Shown piece after piece: positions 24,232 through 35,280 of a stretch of 64,000 nt of DNA. Within the stretch, counting starts at the first letter, position 1; the number at the start of each line of letters is the position of its first letter. The notes beneath the pieces were generated by a model that saw nothing but the letters and a program-made list of their open reading frames with translations, searched no databases and was not told where the DNA came from. Made by a program: the position numbers and the translations under genes. Source of the stretch: Branchiostoma belcheri. Its lineage: Eukaryota > Chordata > Leptocardii > Amphioxiformes > Branchiostomatidae. Location of the stretch: the NCBI RefSeq assembly GCF_001625305.1, contig NW_017804398.1:251035-315034 (forward strand). The letters are read 5' to 3'.

Positions 24232-27200
24232 ATGGCAGCGCTCAGTGGGAACGTGCAGGAAAGCGTCTTGGAATTTGTACAAGGGCAGCAAGATAGCGCC
24301 TTGCAGAATATTGCAAAAGGTTGGTGATTGTTAACTCGAATGTTTGTAATCTGATTGAAAATAGTTGAGTAGACTTGGCGTTTACAAAGCTCGTTTGAAC
24401 GGCAGTGTTGCTGTGGCGGTATTAGAGGCGAGACAAAGGGGGAGGGGCATCCCACGAGACTTAAAGTAAAAAGAATATGGTTGTTTCTAGAATCTTTAGC
24501 AGGACTTAGTGGAATTTTTTGTCATGACGAAAGATAACGATGCACATATTTTGCTTGTACCTTCCAGCTGTGTTTGACGGGGAAAACAGTCTCTTACAGT
24601 TGGTGGAGAGTCTGGGGTAAGTCAGCAGTGGGATTACTAAAAAATTGTCAGCACCAAATGATTTAAATCAACGTTGGGTGGTGCAAGAAGGTTATGGGGA
24701 AGTTCCTTGGATGGTGTGAAATTCATAAGGATAACACAAAGAAGTAATGCAGATTACTTTTCTTTTGCGAAACAGGACAACATATGGGTGACAGTGATAT
24801 CACAATTGAAACTTGAAAGTATATTGAGGAACAGTATGCATCATCCCCTGCTTGTTGTGTGCTTATCCCTCCCTGGGATGCCCAAACATCGGTTCCTGAT
24901 CCTTTCTGTTGTGTGGTTCTGGTGTTATATTCATACAAACAGCCCTATATGGTGGGCAGTGAATGGAAGCTTTTGTGGGATCCAAAGTTTAAGCACAAAA
25001 TATAGAGGTCTGTATCAAGAGTTAAAGCAAGGATGTTCAACACATGTGTTGAACGTCCTTGGTTAAAGAAAAGGTTTTTTCACAGCTCTTCACCATTTAC
25101 TTCTACTTTATGATCCATAAATTAATACCACTGATTGAAGTTGAACTCTGAACTCAATCTTTGAACCACAGGTCCTCTCTCACCAGCACTGAGGTCACCA
25201 CCAGGGCAAGAGCCACCCAGCTGCTGGCAGAGGTACTGCACAGGTCACCTACCAACAGGTTGACTGAGAAAGAGGGTCAGTATACTATATGCACATAATT
25301 TATAGGCCAATGCCATTTTCATGAAATTGGTACCACAAACGTCTGACGACTTTGAAAAGGTAACACCTGTTTTGACATGCTGTCCATTGTTATGGTGAAT
25401 AAGTTAATAGATGAATAAAAAGGAAACTATGCAATCAAGTGCTATGAAATTGATTTGTTTTACTTCTTTTGTAGCTGGTGTCTTGTCTGCCTTCTTCTGT
25501 GACCGACTGTTGGACCACCATTCAGTCCAGCCTCATGTTCTACATGGACTGTTGGCTCTGGTAAGTCTATCAGCTGTCATTATCTGGGAATAGGGGAGGG
25601 TTTTTGATTCATATTCAGCCATTCTTTAAATGTAGGATTTTTAATCTATTCAGTGTACATCAAAGAAAATACATGTAACTAAACAAGTGCTTCTGCAAAA
25701 GCTGACCATTTTCGCCGCTTACAGGCTTACAGTTTTTACGAACATTTTCCCCATCCTAGCATTTCAATTTACCTAAGTTATATAAATGGTTCTAGTTCTT
25801 ATCAACATTGTATATAATGAGAGAACATGCACTTCTATATTTCAACTCTTTAAGTTTAAAACATTACAAAAATCAAGTATATAACAGTTTATAACCTGTT
25901 TTCTCTCTTTTAAGAGTCTTTTTAACAGAATAAAAAAATGAGACACAAAAGTACATTTTAACTTAAATTATAAGTAACGTTAATATATATATATATAATT
26001 TTATTCAAAATCTCTTCTATGGCTTTGTCCCCAACATCTAAGTTTACAAACCTCGTGACATTCAACCAGGGCTTTAGCCAGCGCCCGTTTTACCGCAATT
26101 GACGGTATTTTTTCCCGCGGACGGTAAAAATTTAAGTCCTTACCGTCAACATTGACGGTCAAAAATCGTGGGTGAAGACATTAAACTTAGCAAAAAATGT
26201 AGCGAATTTGAATAAGCCACGGCGCGGGGTCTTTCCAAAGCGCGTCGCGTCTTTTCAAAACGCCGCGGGCCCACACATTTCTTATTTAAATACGGCGGGA
26301 AACCTGACTTCAAGGAACGTGCCGATGTCTGTTAACTCGGTTCTTTTCTTCAATGTTGCTGTCTGTTTAAACAACATGTGCTAACGGCCACATAAGAACA
26401 ATGGCTCGACTCAGACTCACGCTGGTAACTGTACATGACAATAAGATAAATAAACAACATGTGGCAACGAACAAAGAAATAATCAAACGTTTGAAAATAT
26501 ACTGTACTTGAATTTCATACCATCGCAAGAAAACGGAGATCGATCTACGCAAAGTGGCTTTATTATTTATATAAACTTCGTTAAACCACCTTCGAAGACT
26601 TGAGCGGCAGCATAAAGATAAATTTTCTGGAGCCGATCGCTGAAGCAAGTTTTTGCCGGCGTACGTAACTCCCTCCGCGGCAAAATCCCATATGCCGTAG
26701 CGAAATCGCGTCTCAGCACTTCCCCAAATCAACTCCATGGCCGCTAAAGTCTGCAAATGAGGTTAAACTTCCTCATTTCGGTTGAGAAGCGAAGCTACTA
26801 GTATAAAATCATGTGCATGGCGGCCATTTTGTTTGCTACCCGAAGTCTTCCGAATGATCTAAATAAGGAAATCGTCGGAAATCTGAGCCACATCCCTCGC
26901 TGTCGGCATGCGCTCGGGGCTGGCTCGGTGTAAATCGGAGGCTGTGGCGTCAGGACTAGGTTTATTTGCATGGCTCGGGAAGCCGCCGCGGCTTGAATCG
27001 CAGCGGGATTTGGGCGCCGGGCGGGTCAAACAAAGGGAATATGAAGTTGTGAGGACCATATATTTTTTTTTCATTCTTCAAATTGCAGATTGTGTAATTT
27101 TTATCCTGAAATCTTGAAAATCTATCTGCAAATTGCAGACTGAAGACGGGTATNNNNNNNNNNNNNNNNNNNNCAAGACAAAATAAAAAAAGTCTGATAC

Positions 27201-30200
27201 CAGACAATCGCAAACAGCATACATGCTTCCTATTACCAAGAAAGCTCTGAGTGACAAGAATACAAATTTGACACTACTTAGTATGAAAAGTGGAATTTAC
27301 CATTGGTGATAAAAGCCAGTTCTGTTGATTTATTTCTTTATTTTATTTCATAAAATATTGCATGAACATTTCAAGGTGCTGAACATTGCACTCTCTAGTA
27401 TAAGAAATGCGCAATTTCTAATGGGTATGACGTGACGATAATTTCTGTGAAGTCAAGTGAAACAAGTGCTTCTGCAAAAGCTGACCATTTTCGCCGCTTA
27501 CAGGCTTACAGTTTTTACGAACATTTTCCCCATCCTATCATTTCAATTTACCTAAGTTATATAAATGGTTCTAGTTCTCATCAACATTGTATATAATGAG
27601 AGAACATGCACTTCTATATTTCAACTCTTTAAGTTTAAAACATTACAAAAATCAAGTATATAACAGTTTATAACCTGTTTTCTCTCTTTTAAGAGTCTTT
27701 TTAACAGAATAAAAAAATGAGACACAAAAGTACATTTTAACTTAAATTATAAGTAACGTTAATATATATATATATAATTTTATTCAAAATCTCTTCTATG
27801 GCTTTGTCCCCAACATCTAAGTTTACAAACCTCGTGACATTCAACCAGGGCTTTAGCCAGCGCCCGTTTTACCGTCAATTGACGGTACTAGTATTTTATC
27901 CCGTCGGACGGTAAAAATTTAAGTCCTTACCGTCAACATTGACGGTCAAAAATCGTGGGTGAAGACATTAAACTTAGCAAAAAATGTAGCGAATTTGAAT
28001 GAGCCACGGTGCGGGGTCTTTCCAAAGCGCGTCGCGTCTTTTCAAAACGCCGCGGGCCCACACATTTCTTATTTAAATACGGCGGGAAACCTGACATCAA
28101 GGAACGTGCCGATGTCTGTTAACTCGGTTCTTTTCTTCAATGTTGCTGTCTGTTTAAACAACATGTGCTAACGGCCACATAAGAACAATGGCTCGACTCA
28201 GACTCACGCTGGTAACTGTACATGACAATAAGATAAATAAACAACATGTGGCAACGAACAAAGAAATATCAAACGTTTTGAAAATATACTGTACTTGAAT
28301 TTTCATACCATCGCAAGAAAACGGAGATTGATCTACGCAAAGTGGCTTTATTATTTATATAAACTTCGTTAAACCACCTTCGAAGACTTGAGCGGCAGCA
28401 TAAAGATAAATTTTCTGGAGCCGATCGCTGAAGCAAGTTTTTGCCGGCGTACGTAACTCCCTCCGCGGCAAAATCCCATATGCCGTAGCGAAATCGCGTC
28501 TCAGCACTTCCCCAAATCAACTCCATGGCCGCTAAAGTCTGCAAATGAGGTTAAACTTCCTCATTTCGGTTGAGAAGCGAAGCTAACTAGTATAAAATCA
28601 TGTGCATGGCGGCCATTTTTGTTTGCTACCCGAAGTCTTCCGAATGATCTAAATAAGGAAATCGTCGGAAATCTGAGCCACATCCCTCGCTGTCGGCATG
28701 CGCTCGGGGCTGGCTCGGTGGAAATCGGAGGCTGTGGCGTCAGGACTAGGTTTATTTGCATGGCTCGGGAAGCCGCCGCGGCTTGAATCCCAGCGGGATT
28801 TGGGCGCCGGGCGGGTCAAACAAAGGGAATATGAAGTTGTGAGGACCATAGTTTTTTTTTCATTCTTCAAATTGCAGATTGTGTAATTTTTATCCTGAAA
28901 TCTTGAAAATCTATCTGCAAATTGCAGACTGAAGACGGGTATTTAGAACACTGAATACATGAAGTGTGCGGGGGGGCATGATGTCGATCACCGGATCATG
29001 ATTTTTTTTCGCGTTGACCCTGATTCAACCCTAAAATAATACTCGAAGAGAACTTCAAAAGTCATCTTTTACTAATCATATATAATTGTTTACATTATAT
29101 CATTTGATCAACCTGATCCATTAAAAATTGTCAATGGAAAATACCTTGCCAAACAATGCAATACCTATTTAAGTTAATTAAACACTCACTCATTAATTAA
29201 TTAATTTCCTAAAATACAAAAGACATGTTCGTGAAAGTTAGGCACCCAGGTAATATCAATAGTTCCACGGACAGCTATGTAGGCCGGAGCTTCTATTGCG
29301 TGCGATCTACGTTTGGTCAGAAAATACACCCCCCCCAACCACACACACACACAAAAACACCGATCCGGGAACGCCTGAAAAGGAGGCTTTTAATAAGCTT
29401 TGCCTGCAGCGCCTTGATTGGTCGGACGTGTGACCCTCTGGACTGCCGGCTAATGGAAATCTGAACATCTAGACTAATCCACACTGCTAATGCTCATTGA
29501 CATAATTTATGCAGTTTATTAAAATTCTTGATTACTGTGCTTATAGACATGTCTTTATCAACATTTTTGGCAAATAATAAAATCAAGTTATTGTTCAAGA
29601 CAAATTAAGTTTGTTTTGTCAGCAGCTTTGTTATGCAACATTAATAGAACTATGATTTTGAAATTAGCAACCATAATGGAAAGTATACAAACGTCCAAGC
29701 CATAAATGGTAAAAAGTGCACTCGCAACAACGACATCTAGCGACATGCGGCAACTCAGCATGTCTGCATGGCCGTCGCAACAACGACATCTAGCGACATG
29801 CGGTGACTTAGCATGTCTGCATGGCCGTTGAAGGGTGGAACCGTTGATCCATCCATCCGTTGATCCAATCTCAATCTCGTCTGAGTTACCATTTTCGCGC
29901 ATGCGAAAATGGTAAAAAAGAAGAAAAAAAGCGACTTGTATCCATGCTGCCTTTTGTACATGAAATAAAATGTACAACTATAAGTATAACAGTAACTGTT
30001 GTACTTTGTGTCCTGCAGAGTGCCTGTCCACAGCTACCAAAGGGAGAGGAAGTCAAGATCATACAGGTCATCTTTAAGGAGGTCTATGTCCAGGTCAGGC
30101 TTTACTGTCTTGATCAGCAGTAGTTGCCGGTAGCAGTCGTGTGTTGCAGAACACTGGCTGTCTTAGTTATTACTGTAGGGTTACCTTTGCAAAGGTACTG

Positions 30201-33200
30201 TTTTGCTTTAGTATACAGCATATTTTTGACATTCAGATATCAGAAGAAATAAAAAAAAAATGTTGTAATCTGTAATATTGTATTACAATCATGTGGAGAT
30301 CATTGTGGATTTCAGTATATTTTCTTATAAGAAGGCAATATTTTTTGTATTTTCACATTTAATATGAGAATTGTTGAACTGTGATCTCCTTTCCAGACCC
30401 TGGTGCAGACAGACAGGAGAGCGATCTACAACATCCTGGCTAACTTCCTGGACAGCAGACTGGAAGGTACTGTTGTTGTGCAATGCCCATTACAACACAT
30501 CACACATGTCAAAACAAAGTCTGTACAATTATCAATACATTACATACAAAGTAGTAAATACAGTCTTAAGAGCAATACAAAAAACAACATATCAAGGAAT
30601 ATGCTTCGCGTACATTGTCCCCCCTTCTAATGCCTGTAACTGTTTCTGTCGCCAGCCCTGCAGGCTCTGGGTACTGATGTTGTCTGGGGGTTTATCCAGG
30701 CTATGGATGGGGAGAAGGACCCCAGGAACCTCATCATAGCCTTCAGCATTGCCAGGATCATTGCACAGTCTTTTCCTATTGGTCAGTCACCAGCCTGCAT
30801 AACACAAGCTGTCACCCTCACCTCGGGCTGATTGGGCCTCTGCCCTCTAGCAGCCTGACCAATGGAAGGGCTGCTAAAGTGTGATGTAGTTTGGCTAGTT
30901 GTCACGTTTGTATGAAGCTTGTTACTAGTATTGTACTTGAGACATTTGTTTCAAAAATATAAGATGGGGACATTACATATTATGTTCCAGAGCTACATGT
31001 GGCTTGTATGAGTATGATAGCTATGTCTGTTATACACTGTAGCACAGGAGTTTATGGAAGGGTCAGTTATGAACAGTTATGAAGGTATTTTTTTAAATTG
31101 AAATTAGATGGAAACAAAAGATTATTGTAGTGCCATGGGAGAGCTTGAATGAAGTGGTCCCTCAATGAGATATGATTTTTTTTCAGGCACATTCACAGAA
31201 GAGTTTTTCGAAGTCGTAGCGTGCTACTTCCCCATTGACTTCACTCCGGTAGGTGTCATAGCGGTAGCCTGGATACTGTTCTGTAAAGCGTATGGTCACT
31301 TCTATGGTCCCTGCTTATTGTGTGTGAGTATGGGAGTTAGCCTAACTAAACAAGATGGTTCACAGACTACCTTAATGGCAGATCCCTTGGAATTACCACT
31401 TGGCAGACTTTTAAGGCCTAAATTATGCTGGTACAATGTATTTTCATACGTTCCACTAAAATCAACCAGGTTGCCTATTTATAATATAGAGTACATAATG
31501 GAACTATCCTTAAAATAAAGATAAAATATCCGATTAAAAATTGGAATAGATATCTAACTGTCAACAAGATGAACATATAGGAATTTTATGTTATTACAGT
31601 GTGTATTAACAGTTTGTCGACCAGACTTATCAAACACCCATGTCTCCCACTTGTACATCTTTATTTTACCTGTGGGACACTAGTTTTGGAGGTAAACCTG
31701 GAGATAAGTTACAGTACAGTAGGAGTTAGATTAGAAGTGAGACTGAATCACCTGTACCCTGCAGCCTGCTGATGACCCACACGGGGTGACCAGGGAGGAC
31801 CTGGTGTTAGGACTCCGACAGGTGCTGGCTGCCACACACCAGTTCGCACAGGTAAAACTTAGTGGGAGAAGTATAGTTCAACTGTACATGTAGGCAAAAT
31901 AATCCATAACAAAGATATGCCCCCCCCAAAAAAAACAGTTACTCAAGAAACCGGATATGATTTTAGAAAATCTTTTTTTTGCATACCTTATTACCAGGTC
32001 CAACATATCAATAGCTTTGTTTCTATGAATAACAGAAGTGTTATGCTCCATGTAGTATTTTGCTTCAAATTTCAAGTAAAAAGGAGTGCAGATGAGATTC
32101 ATTTTGAAATAGTCAATGGCATGTGTGCAGTCTTTTCTCCCAAAAATTCACGAATTCAGTAATTACTACCTTTACTACCACAGTAGGAAATAGTATAGTA
32201 TCAGTGTTATCTGCATATTTCACTTGAATGGAGATTTATGTACACGTATGTTAAGGGTTTATGATTTATAGGTCATCAGAAGGAATCTCCAGAGTAACAC
32301 ATCAATTTTATGTTCCCAGTTCTGTCTCCCCATGTTGCTGGAGAAGTTGTCGTCTGATGTCACCAGTGCCAAACTGGACTCCCTCCATACACTGGTAAAT
32401 CCACCATCTTAGCTCTTTTGTCAACAAACTGATACAATCTATATTTTTCTACTTAACACTTAGTAACACAGACAAATTCATATCTGCTGAGCTAAGAACA
32501 TAAAACATTTCTGCTCTTACATTTCCACCATCACAAGGAAAAGCCACTTCAATTACTATATAGTACTTGTGCTAGCTTTACATGCACATACATCACAGAT
32601 AAATGTATCCATAAACTTCTTTTCTTGTGACCTACCCGGTATACTTAAGGGTATACAGTGTACATGTATATGTACAGTAAAGATCCTGTTCATCCTGTTC
32701 CTTGTCCCCACCACAGGCAGCCTGTGCAGAGGTTTATGGTGCTGATGGCCTGAAGTCTTTCCTGGATCTTCTGTTGTCTGCCATCAGTAAGGAGGTTTAC
32801 AACTCCATTCACCAGGACATAGAGAACGCAGCACTTACCGGGCTTACTGCTGTGGTGGCAACACTGTCACACGCTGTCACTGAGGTAGACATCTCCTCTT
32901 CTTATCCCAGCTTTGTCTCTCAGTTTGACCACACATGTATGCTACAGGAATTGCATAAGCATGGTAAATTTTGACATCCAGTGAGTGATTGAGTGAGCTT
33001 GATTTATTTTGTATTTAATATGTAATGTTCTACTTGAATGTGTAACTTTCATTTAGACATCCAATCCTGTACATTTCCTGTCTGCACATTTCAGATGTCA
33101 TCTTTGAAGAACACATTGCAAACGACATTGTGTTTGTAGGCTGGTTCAGTGCAGATTGTTTTCTTACACTACCACTATTTGTTGTTGAATTGCAGACTGG

Positions 33201-35280
33201 TTCTGTGTTCTCCCTGCATCATTTCCTAGACAACCTGTTAAAGGCGTGCAAACACCACCTGTGTGAACCTGAGCTGAAGCTGATGTGGCCGAGTGCCAAG
33301 CTGCTGCAGGCTGCAGCGCGAGCGTCCGACCCTGCCTGTGTCCATGTCCTGAACACCGCCGTGCCCCTCCTGGTGCAGCAGTTTCAGGTCCATCCCCTCC
33401 CCCAGCACCGTCAGACCATCCTGGAGGTCACCACAGCATTCATCCATGTAGCTCTCACCCTCACCTCGGGCACTGATGCACCCAATCCCATCACTCCCCA
33501 CAGTGATGACCTCCTTACCACGTTCTACTCTGTTCTAGAGGATGCTGAGGCAGGACTGAGAAGCAGTGGGGTTGGTGGGATGGCTGCCATGATGCGTGTG
33601 GGTGATGTGGTCCAGGGGAAACATTTGGATTTGTGTGCAAAGCACCTCGGCAGGCTAGTTCTCCATGATACAGATTCTACCGTACAAAGTAGGAGCACGG
33701 AGGCGCTAGCTGCCATGGCCACAGCTCATCCTGACGTGGTGAAGGAGGAAGTTCTGTCCAAACTTCTCCAAGTGCTCCAGAACAACAGCCCTGATGCCAT
33801 GGACACAGACCAAAGTGTCTGTGCCAAACATGTGACAAACCAGTATGTGTTGAACACTCTGGCAGCCATCTCCACCCACCCCTCCATTGTAAGATGTACC
33901 ATTCCCAAGTTGTTGAGTCACCACCAAGCTTTGACAGAAAGTTGTACAGACCAAGCCGCACAGGAGGCCATTGCTACCTTACACTGTGTCCATAAAATAG
34001 TAGGAAAAAACTGTGATTGATGACTCTAATGTACAGTACTTTGTTGACACGATAGTACTCAATCTTATGTCCATGGCTATAGCTGCTGCTGTAGATACCT
34101 CAGATAAACACTTACTCCATGATACATCACTTCTAGAAGTTGTAGCTAAGGTGTTAAGGGTAGTTACTCAACGCCTACCCAATAGTGCAGAGAGCAGTCT
34201 TGTTAACAAAACTGTAGAAGCCTTTCTTCATGGCAAAGTGGCATCACTCGGTCTTAACATATCTGCAAACTTCACACCCCTAGATGTTTCATCACCATGG
34301 CAACAGACCCAAACAGTCCTGCTTCTCAGTGCCGTAGTGAGTAGTGTGGGACAAAACGTTGGCATTCCCTCTAGAAGTGAACTCACCAAGAAGTTACTGG
34401 CATTGTCTTGTGCGTCCAACCATGAGCCATCCTCCCTTGCAGCTGCAAGTGTCTGTCGTGGTGTGGTCAACAAGTGGGAGAAGGGGGAGGAGCTTGAGGC
34501 ATTCTACAAGAAACAAGAGGTCAGCTGGAAGGAATCCTGAGAAACACTGAGGAGGAGGAAGGCAGAGGCAGGGCTGTCGCTGTACTGGTCTGGTTGACGA
34601 AGGCCTTGGTGATCAGGGGTCATCCGTCAGGTTCCCAGTTCACCAAGATGCTTATGGCACTGTTTGAGGATAAGGCTGTAGGGAGGAGAGCTGCTGAAGG
34701 GTTCCACGTCATCCTCAGTGACTCTACAGACGTCCTGTGTAAAGAATCACATGCCAACATCCGCCTGATGTACAAGCAGCGCTTCTTCACGGAGAACCTC
34801 CCCGCTCTGGTCGACGGCTTCAACCAAGCAGATGACGGGAGGAAGCAGTCGTTCCTGTGCGCCGTGTCCCACCTCCTCACCTTCGTACCACGTCAGGTTC
34901 TCCTGAGCGCCTCCCCCCACTGGTGCCCCTGTTGGTACAGTCCCTGCTCGGAGAGGACCCCCAGCCTCCAAGTGTCCACCCTGGAGATGTTCTCCAGTCT
35001 TGTGCAGGAGGCTCCCCACGTGATTTCACAGAACATAGATGCACTGATCCCTCAGTTACTCAACCTCTCTAAAGCTGGTCCATCCATGAAGGTTAGAATG
35101 GCAGCCCTGAAAAGCCTGGGCAGTATGACCGGCCTTCCCTATGCAGTAGTGTATCCGTACAGACACAGAGTGGTACGGGACCTGGCTGTGGCAGTGGGGG
35201 ACAGAAAGAGACTGGTTAGGAAGGAGGCGGTAGCTGCGAGAGGAGAATGGTTTCTCCTAGGAAGTCCTGGAGGCAAATAA
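24232..35280 (+). CDS. MMS19: MMS19, cytosolic iron-sulfur assembly targeting factor; 12 coding exons, two frame breaks in the last exon
   Basis: Exons: 24232-24319, 24568-24616, 25172-25275, 25475-25560, 30019-30093, 30397-30466, 30656-30781, 31187-31248, 31765-31851, 32320-32394, 32717-32884, 33196-35280. All junctions are GT-AG with matching phases. Total 3075 bp, about 1024 residues; the human protein has 1030. The start lies in AAGATGGCAGCG. MMS19 signatures: IQAMDGEKDPRN (exon 7), CYFPIDFTP (exon 8), HHLCEPELKLMWPSAKLLQAA (first part of exon 12) and RLVRKEAVAARGEWFLLGSPG at the C-terminus. MMS19 is a HEAT-repeat scaffold that, with CIAO1 and CIAO2B, delivers Fe-S clusters to nuclear enzymes such as XPD and DNA polymerases. 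Exon 12 is read in frame 1 to 34004-34017, in frame 2 to 34498-34537, then in frame 1 again; net length change is zero if both are single-base indels. The ~4.4 kb intron 4 contains an assembly gap and a duplicated segment. Confidence 0.93.
25025..25064. repeat. Loop-free palindrome with 20-bp arms
   Basis: The two arms centre on CAACACA/TGTGTTG with two mismatches and no loop. It lies in MMS19 intron 2. It could be the core of an old inverted-repeat element. Confidence 0.75.
25681..27153. repeat. Duplicated segment 1, copy A (MMS19 intron 4)
   Basis: From AAACAAGTGCTTCTGC to GACGGGTAT this stretch matches 27460-28942 nearly base for base, with scattered substitutions and small indels. It stops exactly at the N run. 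Copy A contains the 5' 1.09 kb of the CAGGG element. Confidence 0.95.
27154..27173. other. Assembly gap of 20 N
   Basis: Twenty undetermined bases between the two near-identical copies in MMS19 intron 4. Confidence 1.
27460..28942. repeat. Duplicated segment 1, copy B (MMS19 intron 4)
   Basis: Same direction as copy A. Differences include a 1-base change near 27537, an expanded ACTAG-containing stretch near 27888, and G/C changes near 28790. Unlike copy A it continues without a gap, so the element inside it is complete. Confidence 0.95.
27846..29022. mobile_element. Non-autonomous hAT-like element, complete, with ATTCAAC flanking duplication
   Basis: The element starts CAGGGCTTTAGCC and ends GCGTTGACCCTG, giving CAGGG inverted ends. 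ATTCAAC lies directly outside both ends (27839-27845 and 29023-29029), a 7-8-bp target duplication as in hAT transposons. It is 1177 bp and has no transposase ORF. It contains the perfect palindrome TACCGTCAATTGACGGTA at 27870-27887 and a related near-palindrome at 27929-27946. A 3'-truncated copy lies at 26067-27153 in duplicate A. Confidence 0.75.
29723..29828. repeat. Two tandem 53-bp units
   Basis: Units at 29723-29775 and 29776-29828 both start CGCAACAACGACATCTAGCG and end GCATGTCTGCATGGCCGT. They differ at only a few positions. They lie in MMS19 intron 4. Confidence 0.9.
29887..29914. repeat. Perfect hairpin, 12-bp arms, 4-base loop
   Basis: TACCATTTTCGC and GCGAAAATGGTA flank GCAT. 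It lies about 105 bases before MMS19 exon 5 and 60 bases after the 53-bp tandem units. Confidence 0.85.
30853..30905. repeat. Dispersed repeat family E, copy 1
   Basis: It shares CCTGACCAATGGAAGGGC, GTGATGTAGTTTGGCTA and GTCAC with 46499-46577 in the same order. It lies in MMS19 intron 7. Confidence 0.65.

Noticed and set aside
26367-26756. 129-codon ORF on the minus strand in MMS19 intron 4, also present in copy B as a shortened form
   Set aside because: It lies inside the non-autonomous hAT-like element, is broken by small indels between the two copies, and has no recognisable transposase motif.
25681-28942. A true recent tandem duplication in MMS19
   Set aside because: The N run exactly at the end of copy A and the allele-like differences favour an assembly artefact, and a second case with the same layout occurs in CSNK1A1.
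34000-34036. A 37-bp GT...AG intron that would restore the MMS19 frame
   Set aside because: It is much shorter than the other introns here. A single extra A in the run of six explains the break more simply, though it is kept as an alternative in the finding.
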